A stretch of DNA of 64,000 bases from Euptelea pleiosperma (lineage: Eukaryota > Streptophyta > Magnoliopsida > Ranunculales > Eupteleaceae). The stretch spans positions 15,750,248 through 15,814,247 of the forward strand of contig CM068551.1 of assembly GCA_035048495.1 (NCBI GenBank). The letters run 5' to 3'. Position numbers and translations under genes: made by a program. The notes below the pieces were generated by a model that ran no database searches, was not told the DNA's origin, and was given only the letters and a program-made list of their open reading frames with translations. Shown piece after piece: positions 28,101 to 34,990 of this stretch. The stretch's first letter is position 1. Every line of letters starts with the position of its first letter.

Positions 28101-31100
28101 AACACCCTTACAAAATTCCCTCACATTCGTAAAATGCCCCTCCCAAGAGAAGATTTTCTCATGGAGACCCCAGTCCAGCGTTATCAATCTCCACTCTTTA
28201 AGAAACACTTGACCTCGAGTTCTACCTCTAACTTTAACTTCCCGGTGGGACATTATTCTAACATTCTACAATGTTATCCTTGCGTCACCAGCGATGGTAA
28301 ACTCTCTTCCTACGAATCCAATGCCATTGTGCGTGTCTTGGTTTTGTCTAAGGACTCCATCGACTATTCCCTTCATTGCTTGTTCGACCTACTTCAGCAT
28401 TTCCAAGCAAAGAAGTCAGAGTCAAAGAACAAAAATCAACCCCATGAGTCATTTGGTCTTGATACAGCACAAATTTTTAACGCCCCAATCTTTATATCCA
28501 ACACTATCCTTAAGACCAAGCTCAAAGACAGCACAAAGCTTACATCACTCAGTTTTTCGAGATTCATACCTTTTAAGTTTTAACAAGCAAATTTAGAGGG
28601 ATCAATGGGGAGGTATTTGTTATGAGTTAGATTTATTGTTATTTACTGTTTTATGACGCAGGACGGGAGTACCATTCCGCGATTTGAGAAGGAATGAAGA
28701 GAGGGTTACTATTCACAGCACTATTCACGTGACACTATTCACGTGACACTATTCACGTGGCACTATTCACAGTGCTGTGGTATAATTTGGGTTTTCTTAG
28801 GTAAGAAATTGACTAAAAAGAAAATAGAGATGGAGAAAGAGAAGAGATAGAGAAAGAGATAGGAATAGAAAGATACCTTCGGCTTCGCACCGAATTAGCT
28901 TGGCTTCGCACCAAGAGAGGATGGCTTCACACCAAGAGAGAGATTTCTCAAAGAAATTTCTATTTCTTCATTCATAATTTTTCATTATCAAAATCGAAAG
29001 ATACATCACCTTTTATAAGACTCCCTACTTGAACTTTCCTAATTCTAATCTAATTGAAATTAGAAACTCCTAATACAAGTCAACTATTGCAATCAATAAT
29101 AAAATCCTAATTGGAAATAAAATCTCTCAGAATCCTAATTCTATTATAACTCAAAGAACCAATTTCTAAACAACTAGAATTCTATCTCAAAACAATAAAA
29201 TCAAAATTTACTATAAATAGTAATTTTGAGAATTTACTATAATAGTAAAAACGTGGTCCACTTGCTTGACCGAGCACTGATTCGGTGTAGCAGCGGACCA
29301 TCGAAATAGAATGCTCCCGCATCATTTTACTTCATATTGTATGCAGGGGGACCAGTACAATATTTGTAAGAGTCCAGGGGCTAGTTTACAACATACAACT
29401 CCACCCTTCTCCTCTCTTTCCTTCTTCTCTCAAACCCTAAAAGATAACATGGTATCAAAGCAGGTTTGAGGCTATCTCTCTCTCTCATCTTCTTCCCTAG
29501 CCCGCAAGTTCAGAAATTGCATGAGTGCTGATCTCAAAGCTTCACAAATCACAAGGATTTGGAACCCTAGTAGGCTTCCAAATCAAGTAACCAAACACTT
29601 TCATATCCTGGGTCCACATCAAGCACCCAACCAATACTACATGCCATCCAATCATGTATCCGGGACACCCTAGACAAAGATCCGACATCCTCAGATATAC
29701 TAGTTCTCACACATATCCATCATTCGATGAATTATTTTCAAAACCTTTTAAATCAACCCAGTACCAGATCAGTATTCAAAACCCTCCAAAGCATATTTCA
29801 AAATATAACAAAAACTAAAAAGTAGTACTTGTAAATCCATTTATGAAAATCCTAATAAAACACTAAATAATCAATGTAAATTGACTACAAGTCAATTTCT
29901 AGTAAAAAAAAATCAAAGTATGTTTGATTTCAAACCCAAAAACCCGACTCAGAATACAATCCTTTTGATAAACTTGTAGAACGATTTTAATAAATCAATT
30001 GCTGAATATTTCGATAAACATCACTAAATAAACTCAAAATTGACCGTAACTCAGTTATCAATCAACATAAATCAATTATATTAATTTAATCGATATATAG
30101 AACATAAAAGACATTTTAAAGACAAAATGAGCAATCTAAACCCAATTAGGGCATTAAAGTTCAAAATTAACAAATTTGGTCAAAATCCTTAAACTTTGGC
30201 TAAGTCTAGAAAATCCGTTTATTAATCAAAATTTCCAAACTTGAATAATTCTTCCCGGTAATGTCTTTTATATTTAATACATCATAGGGAAAATCATCAG
30301 CTTCTAAAAGTAAGAAAAACTTTACTTTAGATAACTTTTAAATTTTATGTTCAAATTTTTGATATCCAAAAATTAAATTTTGTTCATGAATTGAAATTTC
30401 ACTTTTTGATTTAGTTGGAATTTTATTTTGAAAGTATTTTTATTCTTTTCAAATAGGGGGTGTTTCCTTATTTTCATTAAATAACTTAAGTAATACTTAA
30501 ACGTTTTTAATGAAAATAAGTGTAATTGACCGAAGGAAAACTTGGAGGAAATAAGTACACAGAAAAAATTTTGAACGATCAGGACTTGTATCCAATCGAT
30601 TGGGAGTTGTCTGAAAACAAGTCCGATCGATCGGGACTTGCATCCGATCAATCAAAGAAAAAAACACTCTTTGGATTTTGATTGTGTATGAATCCGATCG
30701 ATCAGGCCTAGAAATCTTCTTCTTTTTTTTTTCGTTTTTGACCTCAAAACTAACTACCATATATATATAATAAAAGGAAATCACTAATAAACATTATTAT
30801 ATGATGATTTTATGACTAAAATCAAAGTATAAAATAGTTTTACATATAAAAAGGGAAATTAAATCAACTAACACCCAATTCAAATATCCAAATCAAAATT
30901 CAATACAAATTAATTTATATTAGTGAACTGAGACATATTAAACGAAATGAAATTACATAAATAGCTTAAACCACCTACCTTTCCTACGTTTAAACACAAC
31001 GAACAAAACTCCCATTCATCCTCTTCTTCTCTAGCTCCTCTATGGTCTTCTACTACTACCAAAATTCATGTCAACTGAAAGCTTTCAATCCCCCTTTAAC

Positions 31101-33030
31101 ATATTAGAATTTGGCCCTCATCAAATCATGAAAACCCCTTCATCTTATTCCCTCAGTTTACTATTTTCTCACAATGAACAGACAATTTTGTTTATTTTTA
31201 TCAAAATTACTCTTTTTTTAATCTTTTATTCTGATATTATGTTGTAGGTTGCAACTTAATAAGTTGTAACCATGAAATGTCAATTTGCTTCGCAAGTGTC
31301 AAAATTTCTCATTTACTAATCCTCATGCTTAACTTTGTTATCATAGATCGGGTGCATTTAAATAAATTGTTTCCGATCAATTTTAATTATAAAGGTGGTT
31401 CCCACGGAAACCTAATGGTCAATCGGGTTCAGTCAATTCAACCGAGTCAATGAACCCGATGTGTGACATTCTCAGCATTGATTGAGCTGACATGAATCCC
31501 AAGAAAATTTACAGTTCACTATTTTTCGTAATTAACCGAAATTTCCCGAATTGTCCAGAAAATACTACAGAACTCCACTGAGAATCCTAGCATGAGTAGT
31601 ATATACCCCTCTTAGGGTAATTCGATATGCCGAAGCTTGTGGTGCAGTTTGTTTGGTCAAATTCCTTACAAATTTTGCTACACATTACCCAACACGCTCC
31701 TATTCTGGTTCTGGTCTGCGTCGAAAATTCCCAAAAACTCTGGTAGGGTTACTGAAATTTTCCGAAAGACTCATCTAGGATTTTTAAATTTTTCCTAGGG
31801 TTTACTTGGTACAATCAAGCAAATTTTCTTTATAAAATTTATAATTATTAATAATTGTATACTTCATCATTGAATAAATATTGATGTTGATTAAAAGTTT
31901 TAAAATTTTGCTGAATTTAATCCTGAGAATCTAGTTCTAAGGGAACCAATCCGATGACAGTGATTTTCTCTGGGTTTCACAATACCTAAAACAAGAATTA
32001 TATGTGGAAAAATCTAATTGATTGCATTTTGTAACTAAAAAAAACTTTAAATAGGCTATATCATTAAACAAGGCTATGCAAAGTGAGGTGGGAAACAAAG
32101 CGGTAAAGGACGGCCTTCTGTTAACCATGTATCTGTTAAGTGTCAAGTAATAATAGCTCAGCTAAGTCAATTTTGTCTTTTTGAGAAACCAAATAGACAA
32201 ACGTAATAGGACTTAATTTAAAACTAGACCATATCTCTGTAATCGCATAGTTTGCTAACTTCTCATTTGCACTCATTATCATACATCAAAACTCCCACCA
32301 TATGATATAAAACTAGAAACTGATCCAGTTTCTCAATAGCCCTCTCAGCTAATGCATTAACACTTGGGCCCTTGAAAACACTGTTTCAAGCAGTGTGATA
32401 AGAGCTGACAGCATTCACAACTTGCATATAATGTGTATTTCCTATATATGGGCTAGACTTCTGTGCCCGAGATGGAAAGAAAAGTTGCATCTGTGGTACT
32501 ATTTGTAGGCATCACACAACTGTGCATCCATCCACACCATTTCAACATGTGGACCATCTAGGATGAGCCGCCATGATGGTAAAGTCATGCCAATTGAGCA
32601 ATTCATTCGTTCGAATGCTAAAACGTGGACAACCAAAGAAGATACGGTTAACAGTCACAGAAAAGTCGAGTCTGGATCACCAAATCGGTTATAATTGTTT
32701 CTATGGCCCATTCCAAGAGGTGGGCCAACTGATTGAATAGACCAGATCATTGATAAAATGATCCACCCATTGGACATAGGTGGGTCATGTGTACGATTTA
32801 GCATTGGGAACTCAGAAAGTTGTTCCATTAGGGACACAAAACACCTCTTATGAACTGTATGCGAGAATTTTGATGCTCGTAGACAAGCATCATTCAATAA
32901 CCATTTTAGTATCATGGATAAGTACAAAATTTCCTAACCCACAAATCTTTTCCTTTTGCAGCTATTTGTGGACACACAACTCTTCTCTGTTCTATCAGAT
33001 TCTCGGCTTTCGTGCTATGAGCTTGAGTAG
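4127..33030 (+). CDS. DENN-domain protein, C-terminal part (8 exons, 5' end outside window)
   Basis: Joining 4127-4189, 4399-4473, 6775-6825, 11498-11575, 16337-16471, 27292-27399, 27563-27628 and 32962-33030 gives 214 residues in one open frame ending in TAG. All internal exons are multiples of 3 (phase 0) with AG/GT borders. The product starts VLALFAGVLLEKQVVVVCPN (cDENN core), continues with PMIRPFEWQSLLLP and MLDFLDAPVPFIVGIQ, and ends in the dDENN part with KRHPVYKCNEVQAEAA, SHTITSVQSNNDRV, LLLKDSFIDSFPSRDRPFIK and LFVDTQLFSVLSDSRL. This matches plant DENN (AEX-3) domain proteins. DENN proteins generally act as Rab-GTPase exchange factors at membranes; that role here is by family. The N-terminal exons (uDENN and upstream) must lie left of the window. 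The gene is unusual in spreading 642 coding bases plus stop over 29 kb. Confidence 0.93.
4399..4473 (+). CDS. DENN gene exon b
   Basis: Acceptor ttatgcag and donor GTAAGT flank 25 codons containing GVLSATVLSLIPMIRP and FEWQSLLLP. The preceding intron is 209 bp. Confidence 0.93.
4474..6774 (+). other. DENN intron b-c
   Basis: 2.3-kb intron. Besides the hAT element at 5076-6139 it holds AT-rich single-copy-looking sequence with no coding signal. Confidence 0.8.
5076..6139. mobile_element. non-autonomous hAT element with 8-bp target duplication
   Basis: The ends CAAGGAAATAAATTT and AAATTTATTTCCTTG are inverted repeats. Perfect 8-bp direct repeats CATGGGAG flank them (5068-5075 and 6140-6147), the hAT signature. 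The 1,064-bp interior is AT-rich, with repeated TTTCGAAATATTTC-like words and no transposase. It resembles the smaller element at 60787-61098 in terminal sequence. Confidence 0.82.
6775..6825 (+). CDS. DENN gene exon c
   Basis: Acceptor ctttttcag and donor GTAAGT flank 17 codons, VLPRKMLDFLDAPVPFI. The preceding intron is 2,301 bp and contains a hAT element. Confidence 0.93.
7722..9059 (-). mobile_element. 5'-truncated L1-type LINE, zf-RVT end
   Basis: The poly-T at 7722-7731 is the reverse complement of the LINE poly-A tail. The minus frame 9059 to 8489 reads GVSPFGWNCREARN, GAGNRIRFWEDTWNGDNPL and FRRNLNDWEIDPL. After one TGA (8517-8519) the same frame gives RRVWIWNKRGSFTVSSFYEA, FKVPTKVAFFTWEASLDKIL, CWMCRSDGESVDHLLLLC and IWSFFLKEFGVSW, the reverse-transcriptase zinc-binding domain of plant LINEs. 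The final part is frameshifted (LAIIWSIWRERNQRAFEG near 8080). The RT itself is missing, typical of 5' truncation. Confidence 0.9.
9300..11190 (-). mobile_element. decayed L1-type LINE with RT domain
   Basis: Minus-strand fragments in shifted frames follow the LINE order. Near 11187 MAYDRVNWEDLMLHKLGFGI begins the RT palm, then SRGLQQANPL. At 10986-10900 SHLQCVDDTILFHNAS is the active-site box (CVDD for the usual FADD). Near 10080 FRRNFNDWEEEHLARL lies ahead of the zinc-binding domain. The 3' end lies near 9300, where the reverse complement is AT-rich. Many frameshifts; not functional. Confidence 0.82.
11498..11575 (+). CDS. DENN gene exon d
   Basis: Acceptor tgtgtag and donor GTTTGT flank 26 codons that begin VGIQHKPADKKMKTSN and end VNVYKDQ. 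It completes the VPFIVGI motif started in exon c. Confidence 0.92.
12643..13010 (+). repeat. dispersed repeat, copy 1 (partner at 26531-27045)
   Basis: The start TGTTGTATTGATACGGGTAC, the middle GGCAAACCTTGAAAAATAGG and the end segment with AAGTAGAACCCATAACCTA, TTGCCAGTAAGGAAAG and repeated TCTGACACG match a second copy at 26531. Related MITE-like repeats with CGTGTCGG ends are common in plants. No coding potential and no certain terminal repeats. Confidence 0.7.
13150..16090 (+). mobile_element. L1-type LINE, RT and zf-RVT domains, interrupted and decayed
   Basis: Plus-strand fragments give FPFQGTFLKGRQILDGVVIA, IEKAYDHVSWDFVEYMLKRL, GFGAKWKTWMRVCISTTS and RGLHQGNPL (RT palm), after the block at 13943-14343 LPLRASYKSKAIWNLVVERF and RGGKLTLIRSSLASLPMYF (RT thumb), and from about 14820 HLVEWKVACKPLGVGGLRL and GLGFWKDISNVFVDFHEV. 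Beyond 15550 CFLCKDSGESVPHILIHCKF is the zinc-binding region. The YADD box that should follow GFTIGQQGLA is missing at the insertion. Stops and frameshifts throughout. Confidence 0.88.
13943..14343 (-). mobile_element. LINE 3' end nested in opposite orientation
   Basis: Poly-T at about 13943-13952 marks a minus-strand poly-A tail. The minus ORF 14339-14049 reads IWCIRPFAITWAVWKERNFL, LFEGIEED and GCFFDAFVFRWEEL, the C-terminal end of a LINE ORF2. It interrupts the + strand LINE just after its GFTIGQQGLA motif. Confidence 0.85.
16337..16471 (+). CDS. DENN gene exon e
   Basis: Acceptor acatacag and donor GTTTTT flank 45 codons with LPSLPRHRELVSELGPIHAR and KRHPVYKCNEVQ. The donor is weak apart from GT, but the phase and the junction to exon f (EVQ|AEAAGQFLNV) support it. 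Confidence 0.92.
17195..17243 (-). repeat. CACTATTCAC-type motif cluster
   Basis: Read on the minus strand, CACTGTTCACGTAACACTGT and CACTATTCACATAACACTG occur side by side. A TATA-like CTATATATAACCCC lies about 150 bp downstream on the + strand (17392-17405), so the stretch may be an LTR remnant. Confidence 0.5.
17527..18890. repeat. LTR-like sequence starting TGTCACGCCCCGAG
   Basis: TGTCACGCCCCG starts are typical of LTRs of plant Tekay/Del-type gypsy elements. The stretch GGGGGTGAGCTTTT with AAGCTCAGCAAGT (18047-18080) also resembles such LTRs. No partner copy or target duplication was found and the right end is set only by the next feature. Confidence 0.4.
18890..20030 (-). mobile_element. 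LINE fragment, zf-RVT region
   Basis: Minus-strand frames read NGLWKGISRHQVRFGRGIQY and KVGRGDRI (19860-19780), then DKRLWKWDPNGIFSVRSFLS and FPASQVWDVPIPSKVRFFI (19550-19402), the segment before and into the reverse-transcriptase zinc-binding domain. The region 18960-19400 continues as frameshifted zf-RVT tail (HFCxIGMVxxNIR-like when translated). No RT is left. Confidence 0.82.
20033..20301. repeat. possible solo LTR
   Basis: Starts TGTCACACCCC, ends GGCGTGAC and contains a TATATATAAT box at about 20125 followed by a CTCTTGAAACCCTAA-rich leader. Terminal inversion is imperfect and no target duplication was seen. Confidence 0.35.
21343..22026. mobile_element. hAT MITE with perfect 8-bp target duplication
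   Basis: Left end TAGGGCTGCAACTTGGG and right end, reverse-complemented, TAGGGCAGCAACTCGGG. Flanked by GTGCAAAT at 21335-21342 and 22027-22034. Next to each end lies an array of GGGTTGGGTT / CCCGACCCAACC words. The 684-bp interior has no transposase. Ends and TSD length are diagnostic of hAT. Confidence 0.88.
23640..24000 (+). repeat. LTR-like dispersed repeat, related to 30390-30720
   Basis: GGGTATTTCCTTATTTTTAT and TTAAATGACTTAA here match GGTGTTTCCTTATTTTCATT and AAATAACTTAA at about 30460. Both are followed by paired palindromic words, here GGTTCGAACGAA and GTTCGAACCAA. Boundaries unknown. Confidence 0.4.
24005..24902. mobile_element. Mutator-like MITE with about 225-bp terminal inverted repeats
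   Basis: GGGGATTTTTGACATACCCC at the left and its inverse at the right begin a long inverted repeat. It runs through TTGACATACC, the CAAGGGCATTTT/CTTTAATACAAAA region and GTCTTCAACGTT up to AAACCCTAACCCC, about 225 bp per arm. The central 440 bp has no transposase. Flanks ATAAATTTA / TAAAATTTA match at 7 of 9 positions, in line with 9-bp Mutator duplications. Confidence 0.75.
24052..24073. repeat. poly-C run
   Basis: About 22 consecutive C within the left arm of the Mutator-like MITE. The right arm has only GGGGGGG at the matching place, so the run expanded in one arm or is an assembly artefact. Confidence 0.9.
25662..25945. mobile_element. Tourist-like (PIF/Harbinger) MITE
   Basis: Termini GGGGGCGTTTGGCAAC and the inverse of GTTCCCAAACGCCCCC, flanked by TTA on both sides (25659-25661 and 25946-25948). 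The 284-bp body is nearly palindromic with AAGTTAAAAAGTTA / AACTTTT words. Size, termini and TTA duplication fit Tourist MITEs. Confidence 0.88.
26531..27045 (+). repeat. dispersed repeat, copy 2, with internal tandem duplication
   Basis: Matches 12643-13010 from TGTTGCATTGATATGGGTAC onward. Its last part occurs twice in tandem: GTAGAACACAGAACCTACGG with GTCAATTGGTACCTTGCAAG near 26790-26840, and the variant AACTCATACCTATGG with GTCAATTAGTACCTTGCAAG near 26945-26992. Confidence 0.7.
27292..27399 (+). CDS. DENN gene exon f
   Basis: Acceptor tttttttag and donor GTTAGC flank 36 codons, AEAAGQFLNVMRCYLESLCS and then DLRSHTITSVQSNNDR. It lies about 10.8 kb downstream of exon e. Confidence 0.93.
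27563..27628 (+). CDS. DENN gene exon g
   Basis: Acceptor ccttttcag and donor GTATTC flank 22 codons, VSLLLKDSFIDSFPSRDRPF plus IK. The intron before it is only 163 bp. Confidence 0.93.
28618..29449 (+). repeat. copia-type LTR followed by primer-binding site
   Basis: Begins TGTTATGAGTTAG and ends AAGATAACA, giving the 5-bp inverted ends TGTTA/TAACA. It is directly followed by TGGTATCAAAGCAGG. Within it lie tandem ACTATTCACGTGAC units (28706-28780) and a TTTTATAAGACTCC TATA-like box near 29011. No 3' partner LTR is evident, so the element is probably truncated downstream. Confidence 0.7.
28706..28780 (+). promoter_or_regulatory. tandem ACTATTCAC(GTG) repeat in LTR
   Basis: Five ACTATTCAC words, spaced mostly 14-15 bp, three of them continuing to ACTATTCACGTG. 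Each ACTATTCACGTG contains a CACGTG G-box core. The cluster sits about 300 bp upstream of the LTR TATA-like box, in a position expected for LTR enhancers (inference). Confidence 0.5.
29450..29464 (+). other. tRNA-iMet-type primer-binding site
   Basis: TGGTATCAAAGCAGG immediately after the LTR terminal CA matches the plant LTR primer-binding pattern TGGTATCAGAGC with one change. Confidence 0.7.
30575..30708. repeat. repeated GATCGATC-palindrome words
   Basis: Variants of TCCGATCGATCGGGACTTG occur four times within about 130 bp: GAACGATCAGGACTTGTATC, CCAATCGATTGGGAG, GTCCGATCGATCGGGACTTG and AATCCGATCGATCAGG. They lie inside an LTR-like AT-rich tract related to 23640-24000. Confidence 0.55.
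32962..33030 (+). CDS. DENN gene terminal exon h
   Basis: Acceptor ccttttgcag is followed by LFVDTQLFSVLSDSRLSCYE, LE and TAG. The C-terminus position agrees with the usual end of plant DENN proteins. The preceding intron is 5,333 bp. Confidence 0.93.
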   Translation, partial: LFVDTQLFSVLSDSRLSCYELE

Positions 33031-33380
33031 TTCCAACTTAAACCTTACAAGTGCTATATATCAGTTTGGATCTTTCAAGCTATGAGCACGATTGCTTTTA
33101 ACTTAAACATGTTGCAAGTTACATATCAGTTCTGAGCTCCAAGATGAGAAGCAAGAGAACCATCAGCATAAAGCAAGTAAAGAAGGGTGAAGAAAATAGA
33201 CAGTTGTGGCCAATAGATCAAGAAATGGCCGGTCTCATTGACAGCAGTGTCTTTTGCCACCAACTTCATGAATCCTGTGGTCTCAGAGCTATTAACTAGG
33301 AACTGAATGTGGCTGGAGATCTGCGGAAATTGTTTTTGTAACATAATGTCATAGTAATAAATGCAGGCCCCTAACACCAA
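33031..33380 (+). other. probable 3' UTR of the DENN gene
   Basis: No further DENN coding sequence follows the stop. The first canonical AATAAA downstream is at 33356-33361, giving a 3' UTR of roughly 350 bp if used. A hydrophobic ORF on the opposite strand (33126-33380) is most likely incidental. Confidence 0.5.
33356..33361 (+). terminator. candidate polyadenylation signal AATAAA of the DENN gene
   Basis: Exact AATAAA about 325 bp after the DENN stop codon. Plant signals are loose, so the assignment is tentative. Confidence 0.4.
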
Positions 33381-34097
33381 TTCCTGCCTGCTTCACTGCC
33401 TCATGGCCCATAGATCTTCATCCCAATCTTTTAGAGGGATGTGAGGCTGGGCTTTATAAAAAAAAATCTCCCTTACCCAAAATTCTTGTAAATTTGTAAC
33501 CAATAAGACATGTTGATCAAGTACTTGGTGATTAGATAAATTTTATCTCTTGGTTTTTTAGCATGTAGCTTGACCTAAGGGTGCATTTCTTAGGTATGTT
33601 TCAAATAAAGTAAATTTTGAAAACTTCGGAACGCAATTAATTTACGATTTTTGCTTTTATTACACAAACATTCGAGTTAGCACAGTGGTTGTGTACCCTC
33701 AAGAAGTGATTTTGGTCTTGGTACAAACCTACATTGCTAGACGACGACTGTGACGGCTGTAATCTGAGTTTATAAAAGTGAGAGAGCTTAGAGTGCGTCC
33801 AGTGAGCGATTCCAAGGCCAGGTAAAACCAGAGTTTAGCAGAGCCCTATTTCATAGACACATCTGCTCTGAATTGTTTTATTTCAGTCATTGTGCTGAGA
33901 TTTGATTTGTAATAAATTTGTTTCTAAAATAGAAAAACGTGATTTGTATTCTAAACAAAAAATGTGATTCATTTCTTTTAAATTGGGTAATCAAATAGAA
34001 ATGTAAACACTGTTCATTTAGAGGAGTGCATCTCTTTGATACTGAAATTGAGTCTGGATTAGTTGTATCTTGGAGATAGTGTTGCCTAGAAATCTTT

Positions 34098-34293
34098 TTT
34101 TTTTGTACCAAGGGTTTTCGGGCCTCTTAGAGCACTGATTAGTCCCTTGGATCACATGCAGTCCCCTCGTCCCACACGCCCCATTTAATTAGCGGGTTAA
34201 ATCCCAGGGGGTGGCCCAAAAGGTGGGATTCGAGCTCAGGACCTCCGCTTCTAGAGGCATGGTCTTGGCCATCTCACCAACCCCTCCAGGTTA
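34098..34293 (-). mobile_element. tRNA-derived SINE with 16-bp target duplication
   Basis: On the minus strand the body starts GGAGGGGTTGGTGAGATGG and carries a box A-like TTGGTGAGATGGCC and a box B-like GAGCTCGAATCCC. It ends in a poly-A read as poly-T at about 34095-34104 on the + strand. Perfect direct repeats TTGCCTAGAAATCTTT lie at 34082-34097 and 34294-34309. Length (about 200 bp), pol III boxes, A-tail and TSD together define a SINE. Confidence 0.85.
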
Positions 34294-34787
34294 TTGCCTA
34301 GAAATCTTTGTTGCACGTGAGGGAAGCTCTAACTATCTTTAAGATAGAGGTATCGTGCCTCAAATTGTAAAAATTAGTGATTTGTCAACTTGTAAATTGC
34401 AGGAAAATCTGAGTCTACCTCATGACAGCATTTTGTGGCTATCTTGAGGTCATGGATCCTAATAAATAACGATTTTGTCTCTTTATAATAAACTAGTAAA
34501 AATTTGGCACAACTACGTGGGAAAAGAATAGAAGAGTGGCATCCTTGGGGAAAAAATTCGCTGGCCCTAGAGACTTCAAACTTTGAAGTCCCCTTCCCAT
34601 AATGCCTGACAAGTACCCCTTGTTAATCACTAACCACTAGCCAAGGGCTTAACGTGAGTTGGGTTAAGGGATTGCGGTACGTGTCAGCCGTTTTGGGTGG
34701 GGAGACTTCGGGCGAATCTTTTCTCCATAGTTAGCATGATGAAATCAAAGATTACATCCCTATTGCATTCTTTATTTATTTTTGGCT

Positions 34788-34990
34788 CAGGCTCCAAGGA
34801 CCCCCTTTTTCTGACCCCTCTTCGGAGTCGTGTTCTCAGCCATGGATTTCATGAATCCAACTGTGGTTGAGCTTTTGCAAAAGGTGGATGCCAACTCAAC
34901 GCTATCAACCACCGTTGGATTCTCGGAATCCACAGCCGAGAACACGACTCACGAGATGGGTCAGAAAAAAGGGGTCCCCAAAGCCCGACT
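34788..34990. mobile_element. foldback MITE
   Basis: GGCTCCAAGGACCCCCTTTT on the left is inverted on the right as AAAAGGGGTCCCCAAAGCC. Pairing continues inward through GGAGTCGTGTTCTC / GAGAACACGACTC and AATCCAACTGTGGTTG / CAACCACCGTTGGATT, leaving a loop of only some 35 bp. The flanks are similar A/T-rich words, so a target duplication could not be fixed. Confidence 0.75.

Larger units (their letters stand above)
27629..32961 (+). other. DENN intron g-h
   Basis: 5.3-kb intron. 27790-28610 looks like part of an LTR element: a 149-codon open frame at 28134-28583 has no recognisable domain. A copia LTR and primer-binding site follow (28618-29464), then an LTR-like AT-rich tract to about 31000. 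31000-32950 shows nothing I can support except scattered GGTGGGCCAACTGAT-like words near 32715. Confidence 0.65.

Noticed and set aside
28134..28583. 149-codon + strand ORF in DENN intron g-h
   Set aside because: Ser/Lys-rich, no recognisable domain, next to an LTR; more likely part of a decayed element than a host gene.
33126..33380. Minus-strand 84-codon hydrophobic frame
   Set aside because: It overlaps the probable DENN 3' UTR, shows no known domain and has no splice or promoter context.
34200..34290. Possible tRNA gene on the minus strand
   Set aside because: Box A/B-like motifs are present but no cloverleaf pairs well; poly-A and target duplication show a SINE.
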